From Tanytarsus gracilentus (Eukaryota; Arthropoda; Insecta; Diptera; Chironomidae): a DNA stretch of 64,000 nt. Under the pieces are notes generated by a model. The model was given only the letters and a program-made list of their open reading frames with translations, did not search any database and had not been told where the DNA came from. Position 1 is the stretch's first letter. Each line of letters starts with the position of its first letter. Positions 37,078 through 49,269 of this stretch are shown in pieces. The stretch spans positions 82,750-146,749 of the forward strand of contig JAXRKN010000008.1 in assembly GCA_038502055.1 (NCBI GenBank), read 5' to 3'. The position numbers were made by a program, and so were the translations under genes.

Positions 37078-40000
37078 ATGGCAAAAATAGAATTTTTCAT
37101 AAATCTCTTGATGTTGCTAGCCTTTTGCTTGATTTCAGTGAAATCAGAAACTGTTGGAGTGAAAGAAAATTTTAAAGAATTAGAAGATGACGATGTTCTT
37201 GTCATTTCCGTATCGCATGCTAAAAAGGATACGCAAAATTCTACAGCTGAAAAATTAATTTTGAAATCTACTCAAAGCACGAGTCAAGCTGATAATATTT
37301 CAACCACTACTTCGAGCGTATCAACATCAACTCCTCGTTCGATCGTTAAGAATGTCGTCGAAGAATTGTAAGGAAAAAAGGGCAGTTAAAGGTCCGATTT
37401 AAATTTTTAATAACAAGTGCTTTTTCTCATTAAAATTTTTAAATAACATTTTTAATGAAAAAAATTTCCACTCGAGCACACTAGGCGATAATGATTCAAA
37501 ATGTACGAAAAATAAAATTGAGGGAAATTTCAATCTTAACTATCAAAGTTTTAACACGATTTTATTGAAATTTAATACATTTTGCGAAATTTGTAGAATT
37601 ACATTTTCATTTATTGTAGTTTAATTAATCTAGAATATTTAATTTAAGAACTTGCAATTTTTCCTGAGCAGCAAGAACTTTGGCTTAAAAACACTTATTT
37701 CACTATCAAAGTTCCAAATTTTTTTAGAAATACACAAAACTGTACTAGTAAAATTTATTTTCTTAACTTTATTTCATGGAAAGTAAGAAAATCCTTTACA
37801 TTGGTATTGATTTAAAATTTAATTAAACATTGAATTTAAAAATTTGAAAAGGGCTTGCAGGATGAAATTTCAAAATACGTTAAGAATCTCATTGAAAATT
37901 TTTTTTTTGCTGAATTGACTTTTCGTACATTTAACTGAGCTATCGCCCACTCGATCTAGTGTAAATTTTCAAAATTATTTACTTAAAAAATTCGAGCACA
38001 TTTAAATGAATGAGTGAACACATGCTAATTGATTTTTTTGAGCAGAAAATCTTGTCCATCGCTCGATAACGTTGATTCACTCACGGATGAGGAGTTTTTT
38101 GAACGTCTTGTTCATCCATGCCGCTATGATCGAATTCAAAGACCGAGAGGTAATTAAATGCTACTTTGTGTGTACAAAAAATATAAATCTTATAATTTAA
38201 AAAAATTAGTTATTGGTCCGGACGATCACTCGCTCCCAGTTTTGGTGCACTCTCGAGTCTACGTTTATTATTTACAAAATCTCGACACACACGACTTGGA
38301 ATATAAACTTCAAATACTTTTGCAATTAAGGTACAAAGATCCCCGTTTAAGATTTGAGGTCATTGCACCGCATCGAATTCACGCGATTAAAGGTGAAGCA
38401 TATCTGAGAGAAAAACTTTGGGTGCCGCATATATTTTTCCAAAATGAAAAGTAAAAATTTAAGTTTGAATTGTTGTAGTCGTTAATTTTTTACTAATACA
38501 ATTTTTAGACAATCAACAGTGTTGGGGACTTATGGCAAGCACATTGTGACCTCAATTTCACCTGATGGAACAATAATTATTTCATCTCGAATCCAAGCGT
38601 CTCTTTTTTGTCCCATGGATCTCAGAAAATTTCCCTTTGACGTTCAAACATGTCATACGACACTTGAGTGCTGGATGTATAACACAAGTCAGGTTGAGCT
38701 GCACTGGGAGGATCATTCGCCTGTGACAATGAGCACTGATAAAATTTTAACCGAATATTCGTTAACTAGAGTTTTTCATAGTGAAACCATTATTGTGTCA
38801 GATTACATAAATTTAAGGCATGGATCTTTTGCTGGAAATTACAGCTCAATTAGTTTCAGTTTTACGCTCGAAAGAGAATCAGGATTTTATGTCCTCGAAT
38901 ATTATCTCCCATCAATTATGATTGTCGCAATATCGTGGGTAACATTTTGGCTGCAAGCCGATCAAACTGCACCACGAGCAATGTTAGGCGCAACGTCCAT
39001 GCTTTCATTCATCACTTTATCATCAGCCCAAAATAAAATCCTACCAAAAGTCAGTTACATCAAAGTGTCTGAAATTTGGTCGATGGGCTGTACTGGCTTT
39101 ATTTTTCTTAGCCTTGTTGAATTCGCTTTTGTTAACACAATTTGGAGACGTAGAAAAGATGTTGAACTGAAGAAAGTTAATGCTCGCAATATATTGAAAC
39201 ACACGTTGACGGCAAAAGAGATAAGAAAAGTTTTAGGCTTCGAGAATAGCAGAAGTATTCAAAATTTGAAAAAAGATGAAAATAAAGTCGCTCCTGATGC
39301 TCAAAAAACTATCAATGAAATTGTGAGTAGATCCTTAATTTAATTTTAATTAATTATGGAATTTTTTCTCATGTATTTTTCAATCTTTTTTTTTTTCAAA
39401 GATAAACTTGCGAAACAAATCGAGGAATTTTAGAAACTTCAGTATGGACTTGAGCGAAGTCAATGAACAGTCAGACGATGAATTGAGTATTCGTTCTTTC
39501 AATGAACGAAAATCAAAATTAAACGATAAAAGACTTTCATTGGGTTCAATCACTATTGATAGTAAATTTACAGGCATCGAAGATTCTGCAGCCAACAAGA
39601 AAGTTAAATTCACCAATTTTGAGGATTCCGATTCAAATGATGATAGGAAAGAAAATCTTAACAATTCAGATTCACAATATGAGTCACAAGATTCAAATGG
39701 AACTCCCAAAATTAACTCTGTCAGACATCGAAAAATTTCACCAGCATGCAAGCAAAGCTATGCAAGAAAAATCTCTGAAAATAAATTCGAAACAATTAGT
39801 CAGTATGTTGAAGAACAGGATCAGCAAAGATTGGAAGGACGAAAAATTACATCGGGTACCCAACCACCATCAGTTATGAATCGAAGCGACAGCAAATTAC
39901 AAATTTTTGCAGATCCAGAATCAGGAGTGAGATATAAAAAAATTTATAAATTTAAAAAATTAACATTTTTAATATAATCAGAAAAAATCTTTCATGCTTC

Positions 40001-40383
40001 CAATTATGCTGACGGAAAATGAAAATGGTGAATATAGCATTGACAGCAATCCAATAATGACCGATGATAATACTGTTTCGGTGATGATTGAAGATGATAA
40101 TCATGGAAACATAGACATGCATATAAGTTCTGATGAAGAAGAAACAAGAAAAAGTAAAAAAATTGCCGACATAATCCGCCGTCAATCATTGTATGGATAT
40201 GGATACGAAGGATGGACTCGAATGACCCCACAAGAAATTTCACATTGGATTGACAAGTAAAAGGTGAATTTTTATTTAATCAAATAATTTTCTTCTTTTT
40301 TTTCTAGGCGTTCACGAACATTTTTCCCGGGAGCTTTTTTGGTTTTCAACCTTTTCTATTGGATTTTTATCAAATTTATCTAA
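37078..40383 (+). CDS. Cys-loop channel, hodor/pHCl-2 group, with long intracellular loop (gene B)
   Basis: Seven exons: 37078-37367, 38046-38149, 38210-38450, 38509-39322, 39402-39926, 39982-40256 and 40308-40383, giving 774 residues. A signal peptide (FFINLLMLLAFCLISVKS) precedes a Ser/Thr-rich stretch. HPCRYDRIQRP begins the conserved extracellular core, and the Cys-loop is C-PMDLRKFPFDVQT-C. The pore entry is TAPRAMLGATSML, followed by a complete M3 and an M4 ending YWIFIKFI. Unlike gene A, the segment from the Cys-loop through M3 is one exon, with no intron in M2. The M3-M4 loop is about 325 residues, far longer than the roughly 95 of gene C. It is rich in Ser, Asp, Glu and Asn (for example DSNDDRKENLNNSDSQYESQ). 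Confidence 0.9.
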
Positions 40384-40608
40384 AGAGCACTCAAAAAGTT
40401 CGTGATCAATCAATTCGCGGACTCTTAATTTAGATTTTTAAAGCAGCCCTCATATAAAGCTTAAAAACTTGTGAACTTATTAACATTAATAATGAAAATA
40501 TTTACAAGATACGTGCAAAATTTTATCTTTATAAAAGAAAAAACAAGCGGCAAAAAAATTAGTGTATTTTTGGATTTTGAATAGGACAGTTTGAGAATAA
40601 AATTTCAA

Positions 40609-42335
40609 ATGGGAGGAAAAGTTTTTTTAATTTCAATTTTTTTGATTTTAATTAATCTGGCATTTGCTCATCGGGATTTTTTATCTTCAAAAATCACTCC
40701 AGAAGTAATGGACGAGTAAGAGTAAAAAAATATGTTCAGAAAAACTTAACTAAGTAAAATACTTTTAAGTGATATGCAGTGTGAAAACTTAAACGGTACA
40801 CCAAGGTCTGATTACCATCTCTTTAAATATCTTACAAATCCTGTTCGATATGATCGTATTCATCCACCCGAAAGTAAGTTCAGTCTTAAATTTATAAAAT
40901 TCAAATTATATTTATTTTTAAAACTCAGATTATGACGAAAATGGCAAAAAAATTCCCCTAGAAGTTCATATCCGATCTTACATTTATTACCTTCAAAATT
41001 TGGATACTATTGATCTACAATTTAAAATTCAGAAGAGATTTCAAATAAGATATCATGACTCTCGTTTAAAATTTAGCGAGCACTGCAGCAATCGAACAGA
41101 GCCTCTGATTGGTGAGGAAGACCTAAAGAAAGAAATTTGGATGCCACATTTGTATTTCGTTAATGAGAAGTAAATTTTGTCAAGGTTGAATTTTGGCAAT
41201 CGCAGTCGTTAATTTTTTATTAAAATTTTCAGAGGCTCAAACGTACTAGGGACACACAGCAAGGATATTCTCGTTTCTATAAGTCCTGATGGAACTGTTA
41301 TTGTTTCCATTAGAATGCAATTAACACTTTACTGCTCAATGAACTTTCAAAAATTTCCCTTCGATCAGCAAGAGTGTCAATCAACTATTAGCAGTTGGAA
41401 GATAAAAGCATCAGAAGTGAAACTTTTATGGGAACGCGAATCTCCTTTTGTCCTTGGTACAGATAAAATCTTAACCGAGTACGAAGTTACTGATACATCT
41501 TTATACGAAACTTCGATTGACGCCAAGACGCCGGACTTTCAATTTGGAGATTTTCTCGGCAATTATAGTGTCATTATTTTTAAAATTAAACTCAAGCGAC
41601 AAGTTGGATGTTACTTACTCGAGTATTATTTTCCATCAATGTTAATTATCGCCACTTCCTGGATTTCATTTTGGCTTCAAGCTGATGCATCACCACCGCG
41701 AACAATGTTGGGAATGACCTCGATGCTAACTTTCATTACTCTCTCAACCTCACAAACCAGATCCTTGCCGAAAGTTAGTTATATTAAAGTTAGCGAAGTT
41801 TGGTTCATTGCCGGAACTTTATTCATTTTTGCGAGTCTCGTTGAGTTTGCCTTTTCAAATTTAATTTGGAGAAGGAAAAAACTTTTGGATATTGATAAGG
41901 TTTAAAATTGAATTATTTTTCATTGTTGCATGATTTTTGTATTTTAATTAATAGGTAAATACGAAAAATCTCTTGATGAAAACCATCATACCACGCTCAG
42001 GCTCAAGTTTCTGTCTAAATAAAGATGGACAGGTTGAAACCATAGATCCCAGACATTCAGCAAATAATCTAACATTGTCTGTGCCTGATTGGTCAAACAA
42101 TCATTACTGTGTAAAAATTCCAGAAAATCCAGAAAATTCAGAAAAACCACAAGATAGTGAAATGCGTGAGCATCATCTTTACACTCATCATCAAGTTTCG
42201 ATTCTAATCGACAGGTAAATGTATTTAACTATGATTTATTTTAAATAACTTTTTTCATTTAGACGCGCACGTGTTGCATTTCCGATGGCATTTTTAATTT
42301 TCAACATTTTTTATTGGACCTATGTGGCATTTTGA
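40609..42335 (+). CDS. Cys-loop channel, hodor/pHCl-2 group (gene C)
   Basis: Six exons: 40609-40715, 40770-40873, 40929-41169, 41233-41899, 41955-42214 and 42263-42335, giving 483 residues. A signal peptide (VFLISIFLILINLAFA) comes first. The extracellular core has NPVRYDRIHPPE, where the first Cys of the HPC motif in A and B is replaced by Val and a Cys (QCENLNG) appears upstream. The Cys-loop is C-SMNFQKFPFDQQE-C and the pore entry SPPRTMLGMTSML. M4 ends FYWTYVAF. The loop between M3 and M4 is short. It starts only 225 bp after gene B. Its M1-M3 coding segment is nearly identical at DNA level to those of D and E, while the extracellular part is much less alike. Confidence 0.9.
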
Positions 42336-43429
42336 AGATTTTTATATGTACTTTGGATTGGATTAAATGTAGCGTTAAAAATAATCACTAAAATTTGAAT
42401 AATCAAGCATACTATGAGATAATTTTAATAAAAAGTGCGAAAGTTTCTTAAAACTCATTAAAATTAAGTTTGTTTTAAAATTAATTCCTTATACTTGAGT
42501 AAATGTTTGACACCGCAGCCAATTAAAAATATCATTACAAAATTTTTATGCTTAACATAACCAGCTACATGGTTTGATTTTCAATACCCTTTGATATATT
42601 TTAAGTGGCAATAATTTTTTTTGCATGACGAAAGTGCTGAAAATTGGGGTAAGATTGTAAGATGTATTTCCTAAAAACACACTTTAGTAAAATGCTTCCA
42701 CGAATGTTCCATCAAACCGCATCAACTAATAAACCATTAGATATGTAATGTAAATGAAAGCCCATTTTATCCCATTTGATAAATTTCATCTGCCGGTTAA
42801 GAAGATATTTAACTAAGAAAATGACAAATTCCCATATTTTATAAAACTGAAAAAATTAAAAATCATGTACGAAGTTATCTTTGTCAAATTTACAACGGCC
42901 AATATAAACCCCCAAAAAAACCAGTGTGAAATGCATATTTTTGCATAGAAAATTTATTGAAATTATTTGTGATCATTGAAAGTTAAATTAGTAGGCTTAT
43001 AAATTTCGTTATTGTTGCTAATTATTTTATGAGCTGCAGCTAGCTGCAAGCAAAGTTGCTAATTTTACTTGAAAAATAAATTTGATCGTGGTAGTGAAAC
43101 ATTGAAAGTTATTTAAAATTTTATCAATAAATTTGACATGTTTTGAACTATTTAAAAAAACTATAGAAAATTTTTGATCGTGATCAATTAATTCACGAAG
43201 TCAATTAATTTACCTATATGTGGAGTGTTTTCAATCTATTTATTTTGCACGTGGACGAATTAGCACTCAACAATGTTCCAATTAAGATGTTACACGGGCC
43301 TTAAAATGGAGATATGTGCAAATTATATGTCTTTATAAGAGCACAGAATGATCAACGATACCAACAGTGTATTATCAAATTTTGAAGTGAACAGTTCTCT
43401 GAAATTAAAATGTCAAAATAGTTTTTAAA
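42336..43429. other. intergenic C-D; holds the gene D promoter at its right end
   Basis: No gene was recognised. From about 43170 the sequence is paralogous to the 5' flank of gene E (from about 46625), marking the left edge of the duplicated unit. A TATA-like CTTTATAAGAGCACAG lies at 43331, and the same motif is at about 46774 upstream of gene E. Confidence 0.6.
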
Positions 43430-45518
43430 ATGCAGAGAAAATTATTTTTTCTTATTTTTGTGGTTTCAGTTACTTTTGCTCAGGATTTTAAGCCTTTAAA
43501 CAATAATATTTTCGATGAAACTGAAACAATTGATGAGTAAGTAAAATGTCTCTGAAAATTAAAATTCAACCCAAATTATTCATAAAAAGTGTTTTGTGAG
43601 ACGAGTGAGGCTGCACTTTGATAAAAAGTTTTATTTGTTCACATTCTTCCCACAAATTTTTCTTATTGAGTTTTATATTTAAGTTACCATCGAGAGATAA
43701 CGAGAGAGTCGAATTGATTTAGGCAAATTAAATATTTTGTAGGCAAAACTCGGCGCTCTCGTTATCCCTTCGATTGCCATGATCTTTGAAGCAGTTCAAA
43801 ACTAATCCAAAAAGTGATCCAACCGTTGACGAATAATTCGGGTTGTATTAAAATTTAAATGTTGTAGATGTTTATTGCCAATTATGTTTCAAGGTTCCCA
43901 AAGCATTGTAGTAATTTAACTGACGTGCCAAAAACTAAACTACAACTTTTTAAATATCTTACAAATCCTGTTCGATATGATCGAATTCATCCACCTGAAA
44001 GTAAGTGCAATTTAAGTGTTCCTTATCACTAAACTGCATGTATTTCATTTTAAAAATTAGATTATGATCAAAATGGCATACGAATTCCTGCCAATGTTTA
44101 TATTCGATTTTACACATATTATCTACAAAATTTGGACACCCAAGATCTTCAATTTAATATTCAGGTCAGATTGCAGGCACGCTATAAAGATTCTCGATTA
44201 AATTTTAAGCAAAACTGTAGCAACAAAACAGTCATTATAAAAGGCGAGGAAGAGTTAAAGAATGACCTTTGGATGCCTCACATTTACTTTGTGAATGAAA
44301 GGTTAGCTAAATCTTTAAAATAATAGATTGAGGTCTTCCACTTCGAGACATTATACTTTTGAAATAAAGTCTGTGGTTGGATACTGATTCACTTTTCAAA
44401 TGGGTTGATATCTTTAAATAAATTTTTTTAGGAGTTCAAATCTGCATGGAACACACAGCAAGGATATTCTCGTGTCTATAAGTCCAGATGGCACGGTATT
44501 GATATCATTAAGAATGCAATTAAATCTCTTTTGTTCTATGAATTTTCGAAAATTTCCCTTTGATCAGCAAGAATGTTTATCAACCATCGGTAATTGGAAA
44601 ATGAATGCATCGGAGGTGACACTTCACTGGGAAAAAAAGAATCCTTTTCAGTTTAGTAAGGATGACATTCTGACCGAGTATGAAATTGTGGACACTATTC
44701 TTTACGAGTCGGAAATAGATGCCACTACACCAGGCTTTGAATATGGCGATTTCATAGGAAAATATAGCGCACTTCTTTTTAAAATAAAACTCAAACGACA
44801 ATTCGGATGTTACTTACTCGAGTATTATTTTCCATCAATGTTAATTATCGCCACTTCCTGGATTTCATTTTGGCTTCAAGCTGATGCTGCACCACCGCGA
44901 ACAATGTTGGGAATGACCTCGATGCTAACTTTTATTACTCTCTCAACCTCACAAACCAGATCCTTGCCCAAAGTTAGTTATATTAAAGTTAGCGAAGTTT
45001 GGTTCATTGCCGGAACTTTATTCATTTTTGCGAGTCTTATTGAGTTTGCGTTTTCAAATTTAATTTGGAGGAGGAAGAAACTTTTGGACATTGAAAAGGT
45101 TTGAAATTGAAAAATATTTTTCATTGTTGCATAATTTTTGTACTTCAATTAACAGATGAACACTAAAAATCTCTTAAAAAAAACCATCATACCACACTCA
45201 GGCTCAAATTTTACTCTGCATAAAGATGGACCAGGAGAAACTTCAACCACCAGTGTTTCTTTGAATAGCCTCACATTTGAAGCTCAGGATGAAGGACATC
45301 ATATTGTTGTTAAAATGCCAGACAATCCGGGTGACCCTGTAGTACATGAACATCATCTCTTTACACATCATCAAGTATCAAGGCTTATCGACAAGTGAGA
45401 AATTAATGTAAAAAATCATTTATTTTAACAATTTTTTTCATTTAGACGCGCACGTGTTGCATTTCCTTTGGCGTTTTTTGTTTTCAACATTTTTTACTGG
45501 ACTTATGTGGCATTCTGA
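43430..45518 (+). CDS. Cys-loop channel, hodor/pHCl-2 group (gene D)
   Basis: Six exons: 43430-43536, 43894-44000, 44061-44301, 44432-45098, 45156-45394 and 45446-45518, giving 477 residues. A signal peptide (KLFFLIFVVSVTFA) is present. The Cys-loop is C-SMNFRKFPFDQQE-C, the pore entry APPRTMLGMTSML, and M4 ends FYWTYVAF. The exon structure equals that of C except for one extra codon in exon 2. The donor after exon 3 is GTTAGC, weaker than the GTAAGC of gene E; failure to splice there would add only LAKSLK before a stop. Exon 4 differs from that of E at only a handful of bases. Intron 1 carries a small inverted-repeat insertion not seen in E. Confidence 0.9.
43690..43772. mobile_element. small inverted-repeat insertion in intron 1 of gene D
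   Basis: GATAACGAGAG at 43696-43706 is matched by CTCTCGTTATC at 43756-43766, an 11-bp perfect inverted repeat around an AT-rich core. The corresponding intron of the sister gene E lacks it, which supports insertion after the duplication. It has no coding content. Confidence 0.5.
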
Positions 45519-45677
45519 AGTTTGGACTTCATGAAAGAGAATATATTGTAAAATATTTAAAGAAAGATTGAATAAAAGGCATTAAATGATTTTCTTATAA
45601 ACTTTTTTTTGGTATGATGGAAACACAAAAAATATTAATTCAAATTTCAGTTTTCTTTTTCAAATAAAGATTGGAAG

Positions 45678-46593
45678 TAGAGTTTCTCCCGGGGACGGGG
45701 ATCCAATTAAGATTTTATCACATATCACAGCTATAGTTAAGCAGATTTACCTATATAAAATATGATTTTAACTCACATTTTGATTTTGTATTTGATTCGC
45801 CAAGTGGAATTATAATGGCCAAGATCAAGGATCACAACCATTTTTGTAGGATCGACAACGAAGACGATATTACACGATTTATCAGCGGCATCGATGACTA
45901 CAATCGCGACAATTCAAAAAGAATAACACTACTATTATAGCCGCCAAGATTATGTCTGTTAAAAATATCCGTTCAGAATTAAATTAATTATCACAAGTTA
46001 ATTACCGAAAATTTTTGATAGTTATATATAATGTATTCTAAATTCAATCTCTTAAAGGGACAATTTATTCAAAAATTACCAAATTGCAATGTATCTTAAA
46101 AAGTACGAATAAATCCAATCATTCATTCATTCATTTGTTTGCAAGAATTTTTAATTCAAAAAAGTGTTTTAAAAAATCAAGTTAAACAAGTGCAAGTACA
46201 ACAAAAAATAGCCACGCTTTACGAACGCCTCAAGCAGAGATTGAGAGAGTTGAATACTTCTCGCACTAAAGATCCCAGCAATGCTAAGCACTATAAAGCA
46301 GAAATGACATTATTTGGGCGACTCAATCAAAGATCTAAAATTTTGGATAAATGACTAAGAGTTTTACTGGCGATTCAGGCAACATCAGTTACTCCAGAGC
46401 CGACATTTTCAAAAGCTGGAAAGATCGTAACAAAAAAGATAATTCGAATACCAGACCATAAGCTTCACTGTTTAATGTTCCTTAAGAACTATTTCCGTTA
46501 AAATTTTATATTTTAAATAAAGAATAGCCGAAAAATTTAGTGAAAACATGTATTTGCTTAATATTTTCTTCTCCCCGGGGATTTGAGAAACTA
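45678..46593 (+). mobile_element. hAT-family DNA transposon relic
   Basis: Two coding fragments remain. One (46139-46354) contains a helical, basic stretch, and the other (about 46350-46500) reads TPEPTFSKAGKIVTKKIIRI then HCLMFLKNYFR before a stop. The latter is the hAT C-terminal dimerisation signature (SER-FS-AG, then a leucine-rich end). The catalytic core is mostly missing and a stop separates the fragments, so it is inactive. Candidate ends are TAGAGTTTCTCCCGGGG at the left and CCCCGGGGATTTGAGAAACTA at the right as read on plus. It lies exactly between the two halves of the D/E duplication and is absent from the C-D gap. Confidence 0.7.
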
Positions 46594-46872
46594 AAATATC
46601 GCAATTTGGAAGTTACGTCAGAAATATTTTGATCGTGATCAATTAATCAAAAATAATTAATTCGACTTTCTGTAAAGTGTTTTCAATCTATTTATTTTAC
46701 ACGTGGACAAATTAGCACTCAACAATGTTCTAATTAACATTTTACGCGGGCCTAATATGTGCAAATTACATTTCTTTATAAGAGCACAGATTGATCAACG
46801 ACACCAACAGTGTATTATCAAATTTTGAAGTGAACAGTTCTCTGAAATTAAAATGTCAAAATAGTTTTTAAA

Positions 46873-48759
46873 ATGCAGAGAAAATTATTTTTTCTTATTT
46901 TTGTGATTTCAGTTACTTTTGCTCGAGATTTTAAGCCTGTAAACAAAAATATGTTCGATGAAATTGAATTCATTTTAAACGACGAGTAAGATTAAAGGAT
47001 TTTCTCAAAAATTAAAATGATGAAATTTTTGACCCATCTCAGAAAACCATTTATATGAATTTGGGCAATGAAAAAATTTGAAATCTCAGGTTTACCGCCT
47101 TATTCTTGTCTCTTTTTGCTTTCCTAAAGGTTCCCAAAGCATTGTAGTAATTTAACTGACGTGCCAAAAACCGGACTACAACTTTTTAAATATCTTACAA
47201 ATCCTGTTCGATATGATCGAATTCATCCACCTGAAAGTAAGTGCAAAAATTTAATAGTTAAGTAGCTTGGATAAGATTAAAATTTTGTGTTTCAATAAAT
47301 AGATTATGATCAAAATGGCATACGAATTCCTACCAACGTTTATATTCGATTTTACACATATTATCTAAAAAATTTGGACACCCAAGATCTTCAATTTAAT
47401 ATTCAGGTCAGATTGCAGGCACGCTATAAAGATTCTCGATTAAATTTTAAGCAAAACTGTAGCAATAGAACAGTCATTATAAAAGGCGAGGAAGAGTTAA
47501 AGAATGACCTTTGGATGCCCCACATTTACTTTGTGAATGAAAGGTAAGCTAAATCTTTAAAATAATAGATTGAGGTCTTCCACTTCGAGACCTTATACTT
47601 TTGAAATAAAGTCTGTGGTTGGATACTGATTCACTTTTCAAATGGGTTGATATCTTTAAATAAATTTTTTTAGGAGTTCAAATCTGCATGGAACACACAG
47701 CAAGGATATTCTCGTGTCTATAAGTCCAGATGGCACGGTATTGATATCATTAAGAATGCAATTAAATCTCTTTTGTTCTATGAATTTTCGAAAATTTCCC
47801 TTTGATCAGCAAGAATGTTTATCAACCATCGGTAATTGGAAAATGAATGCATCGGAGGTGACACTTCACTGGGAAAAAAAGAATCCTTTTCAGTTTAGTA
47901 AGGATGACATTCTGACCGAGTATGAAATTGTGGACACTATTCTTTACGAGTCGGAAATAGATGCCACTACACCAGGCTTTGAATATGGCGATTTCATAGG
48001 AAAATATAGCGCACTTCTTTTTAAAATAAAACTCAAACGACAATTCGGATGTTACTTACTCGAGTATTATTTTCCATCAATGTTAATTATCGCCACTTCC
48101 TGGATTTCATATTGGCTTCAAGCTGATGCTGCTGCTCCACGAATAATGTTGGGAATGACCTCGATGCTAACTTTTATTACTCTCTCAACCTCACAAACCA
48201 GATCCTTGCCGAAAGTTAGTTATATTAAAGTTAGCGAAGTTTGGTTCATTGCCGGAACTTTATTCATTTTTGCGAGTCTCGTTGAGTTTGCCTTTTCTAA
48301 TTTAATTTGGAGAAGGAAGAAACTTTTGGACATTGAAAAGGTTTGAAATTAAAAAATAATTTTCATTGTTGCATAATTTTCGGATTTCAATTAACAGATG
48401 AATATAAAAAATCTCTTGATGAAAACCATCATACCACACTCAGGCTCAAATTTTACTCTGAATAAAGATGGACCAGGAGAAACTTCAACCACCAGTGTTT
48501 CTTTAAACAGCCTCACATTTGAAGCTCAGGATGAAGGACATCATATTGTTGTTAAAATGCCAGATAATCCGGGAGATACTGCAGTGCATGAACATCATCT
48601 CTTTACACATCATCAAGTATCAAGGCTTATCGATAGGTGAGAAATTAATTTTGATAGATGTATATAACTAAATTTTATTCTTTTAGACGCGCACGTGTTG
48701 CATTTCCTCTGGCGTTTTTTGTTTTCAATATATTTTACTGGATTTACGTGATCTTTTAA
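46873..48759 (+). CDS. Cys-loop channel, hodor/pHCl-2 group (gene E, recent copy of D)
   Basis: Six exons: 46873-46985, 47130-47236, 47303-47543, 47674-48340, 48398-48636 and 48687-48759, giving 479 residues. The signal peptide is that of D (KLFFLIFVISVTFA). The extracellular domain is almost identical to D, including silent positions, and intron 3 is nearly identical too. Differences cluster in the pore region: WISYWLQADAAAPRIMLG against WISFWLQADAAPPRTMLG in D. The C-terminus is YWIYVIF rather than YWTYVAF. A Gln-to-Lys change (YYLKNLDTQ) lies in the extracellular part. All splice sites are intact, so the copy appears functional. Confidence 0.9.
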
Positions 48760-48866
48760 TTTTACTTTTGTAATTTTTTTGAGAAAAATAAAATTTTAAT
48801 TTTTAAAAGCAGCCTTTCGTTTTTCCGGTTGGCACCGCTCCCTGCTTACTCCACATAGAAAACAAA

Positions 48867-49005
48867 GTGGGGCAATTCGATCGCCGGGTGGATAGGGTTA
48901 TCTTCCCTATTCATCTAGCGGCAATTCTTGAGTCGTAGCGTATCCGACGCGAGAACTACGGTAAGGACGGAAGCTGCGCTGGTTTGCGTCTGACCAGGGT
49001 CGAAA
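48867..49005 (+). repeat. dispersed repeat, copy 3 (divergent centre)
   Basis: It starts GTGGGGCAATTCGATCGCC and ends GCGCTGGTTTGCGTCTGACC, matching the outer parts of copies 1 and 2. The centre differs (TATCTTCCCTATTCATCTAG and TATCCGACGCGAGAACTACG). It may be a subfamily or a composite. It lies just 3' of channel gene E. Confidence 0.6.
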
Positions 49006-49066
49006 GATACCCGAGAGCTATGACTTTTTAAATTGAGTTTGGATATCAACGGAAAAAAATTCAAAC

Positions 49067-49269
49067 CTTTCTGAGAGAGCATCGACAAAAATTATTCTCA
49101 AACTTTTCCATGAAAAAATAACACACCATGCTTTTGTTCATCATTTACATGGACAAACGCAATTTTTACAGCTAAACTTTGACGCATCAATCGTTGAGTA
49201 ATTTTTTCAGGGAAAATTTTGAGAATAATTTTTTGACGGTGCTCTCTCGGGGATCCCCGTGAGAAACTA
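49067..49269. mobile_element. MITE with ends like the hAT relic
   Basis: GAGAGAGCATCGACAAAAAT at the left faces its inverted partner near 49225-49250 at the right, and the pairing continues inward through ATTATTCTCAAA. The outer right end, read inward on the minus strand, is TAGTTTCTCACGGGGATCCC, like the end of the hAT relic at 45678. The left outer end looks shortened by an internal deletion (TTTCT joined to GAGAGAGC). There is no coding capacity. Confidence 0.65.
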
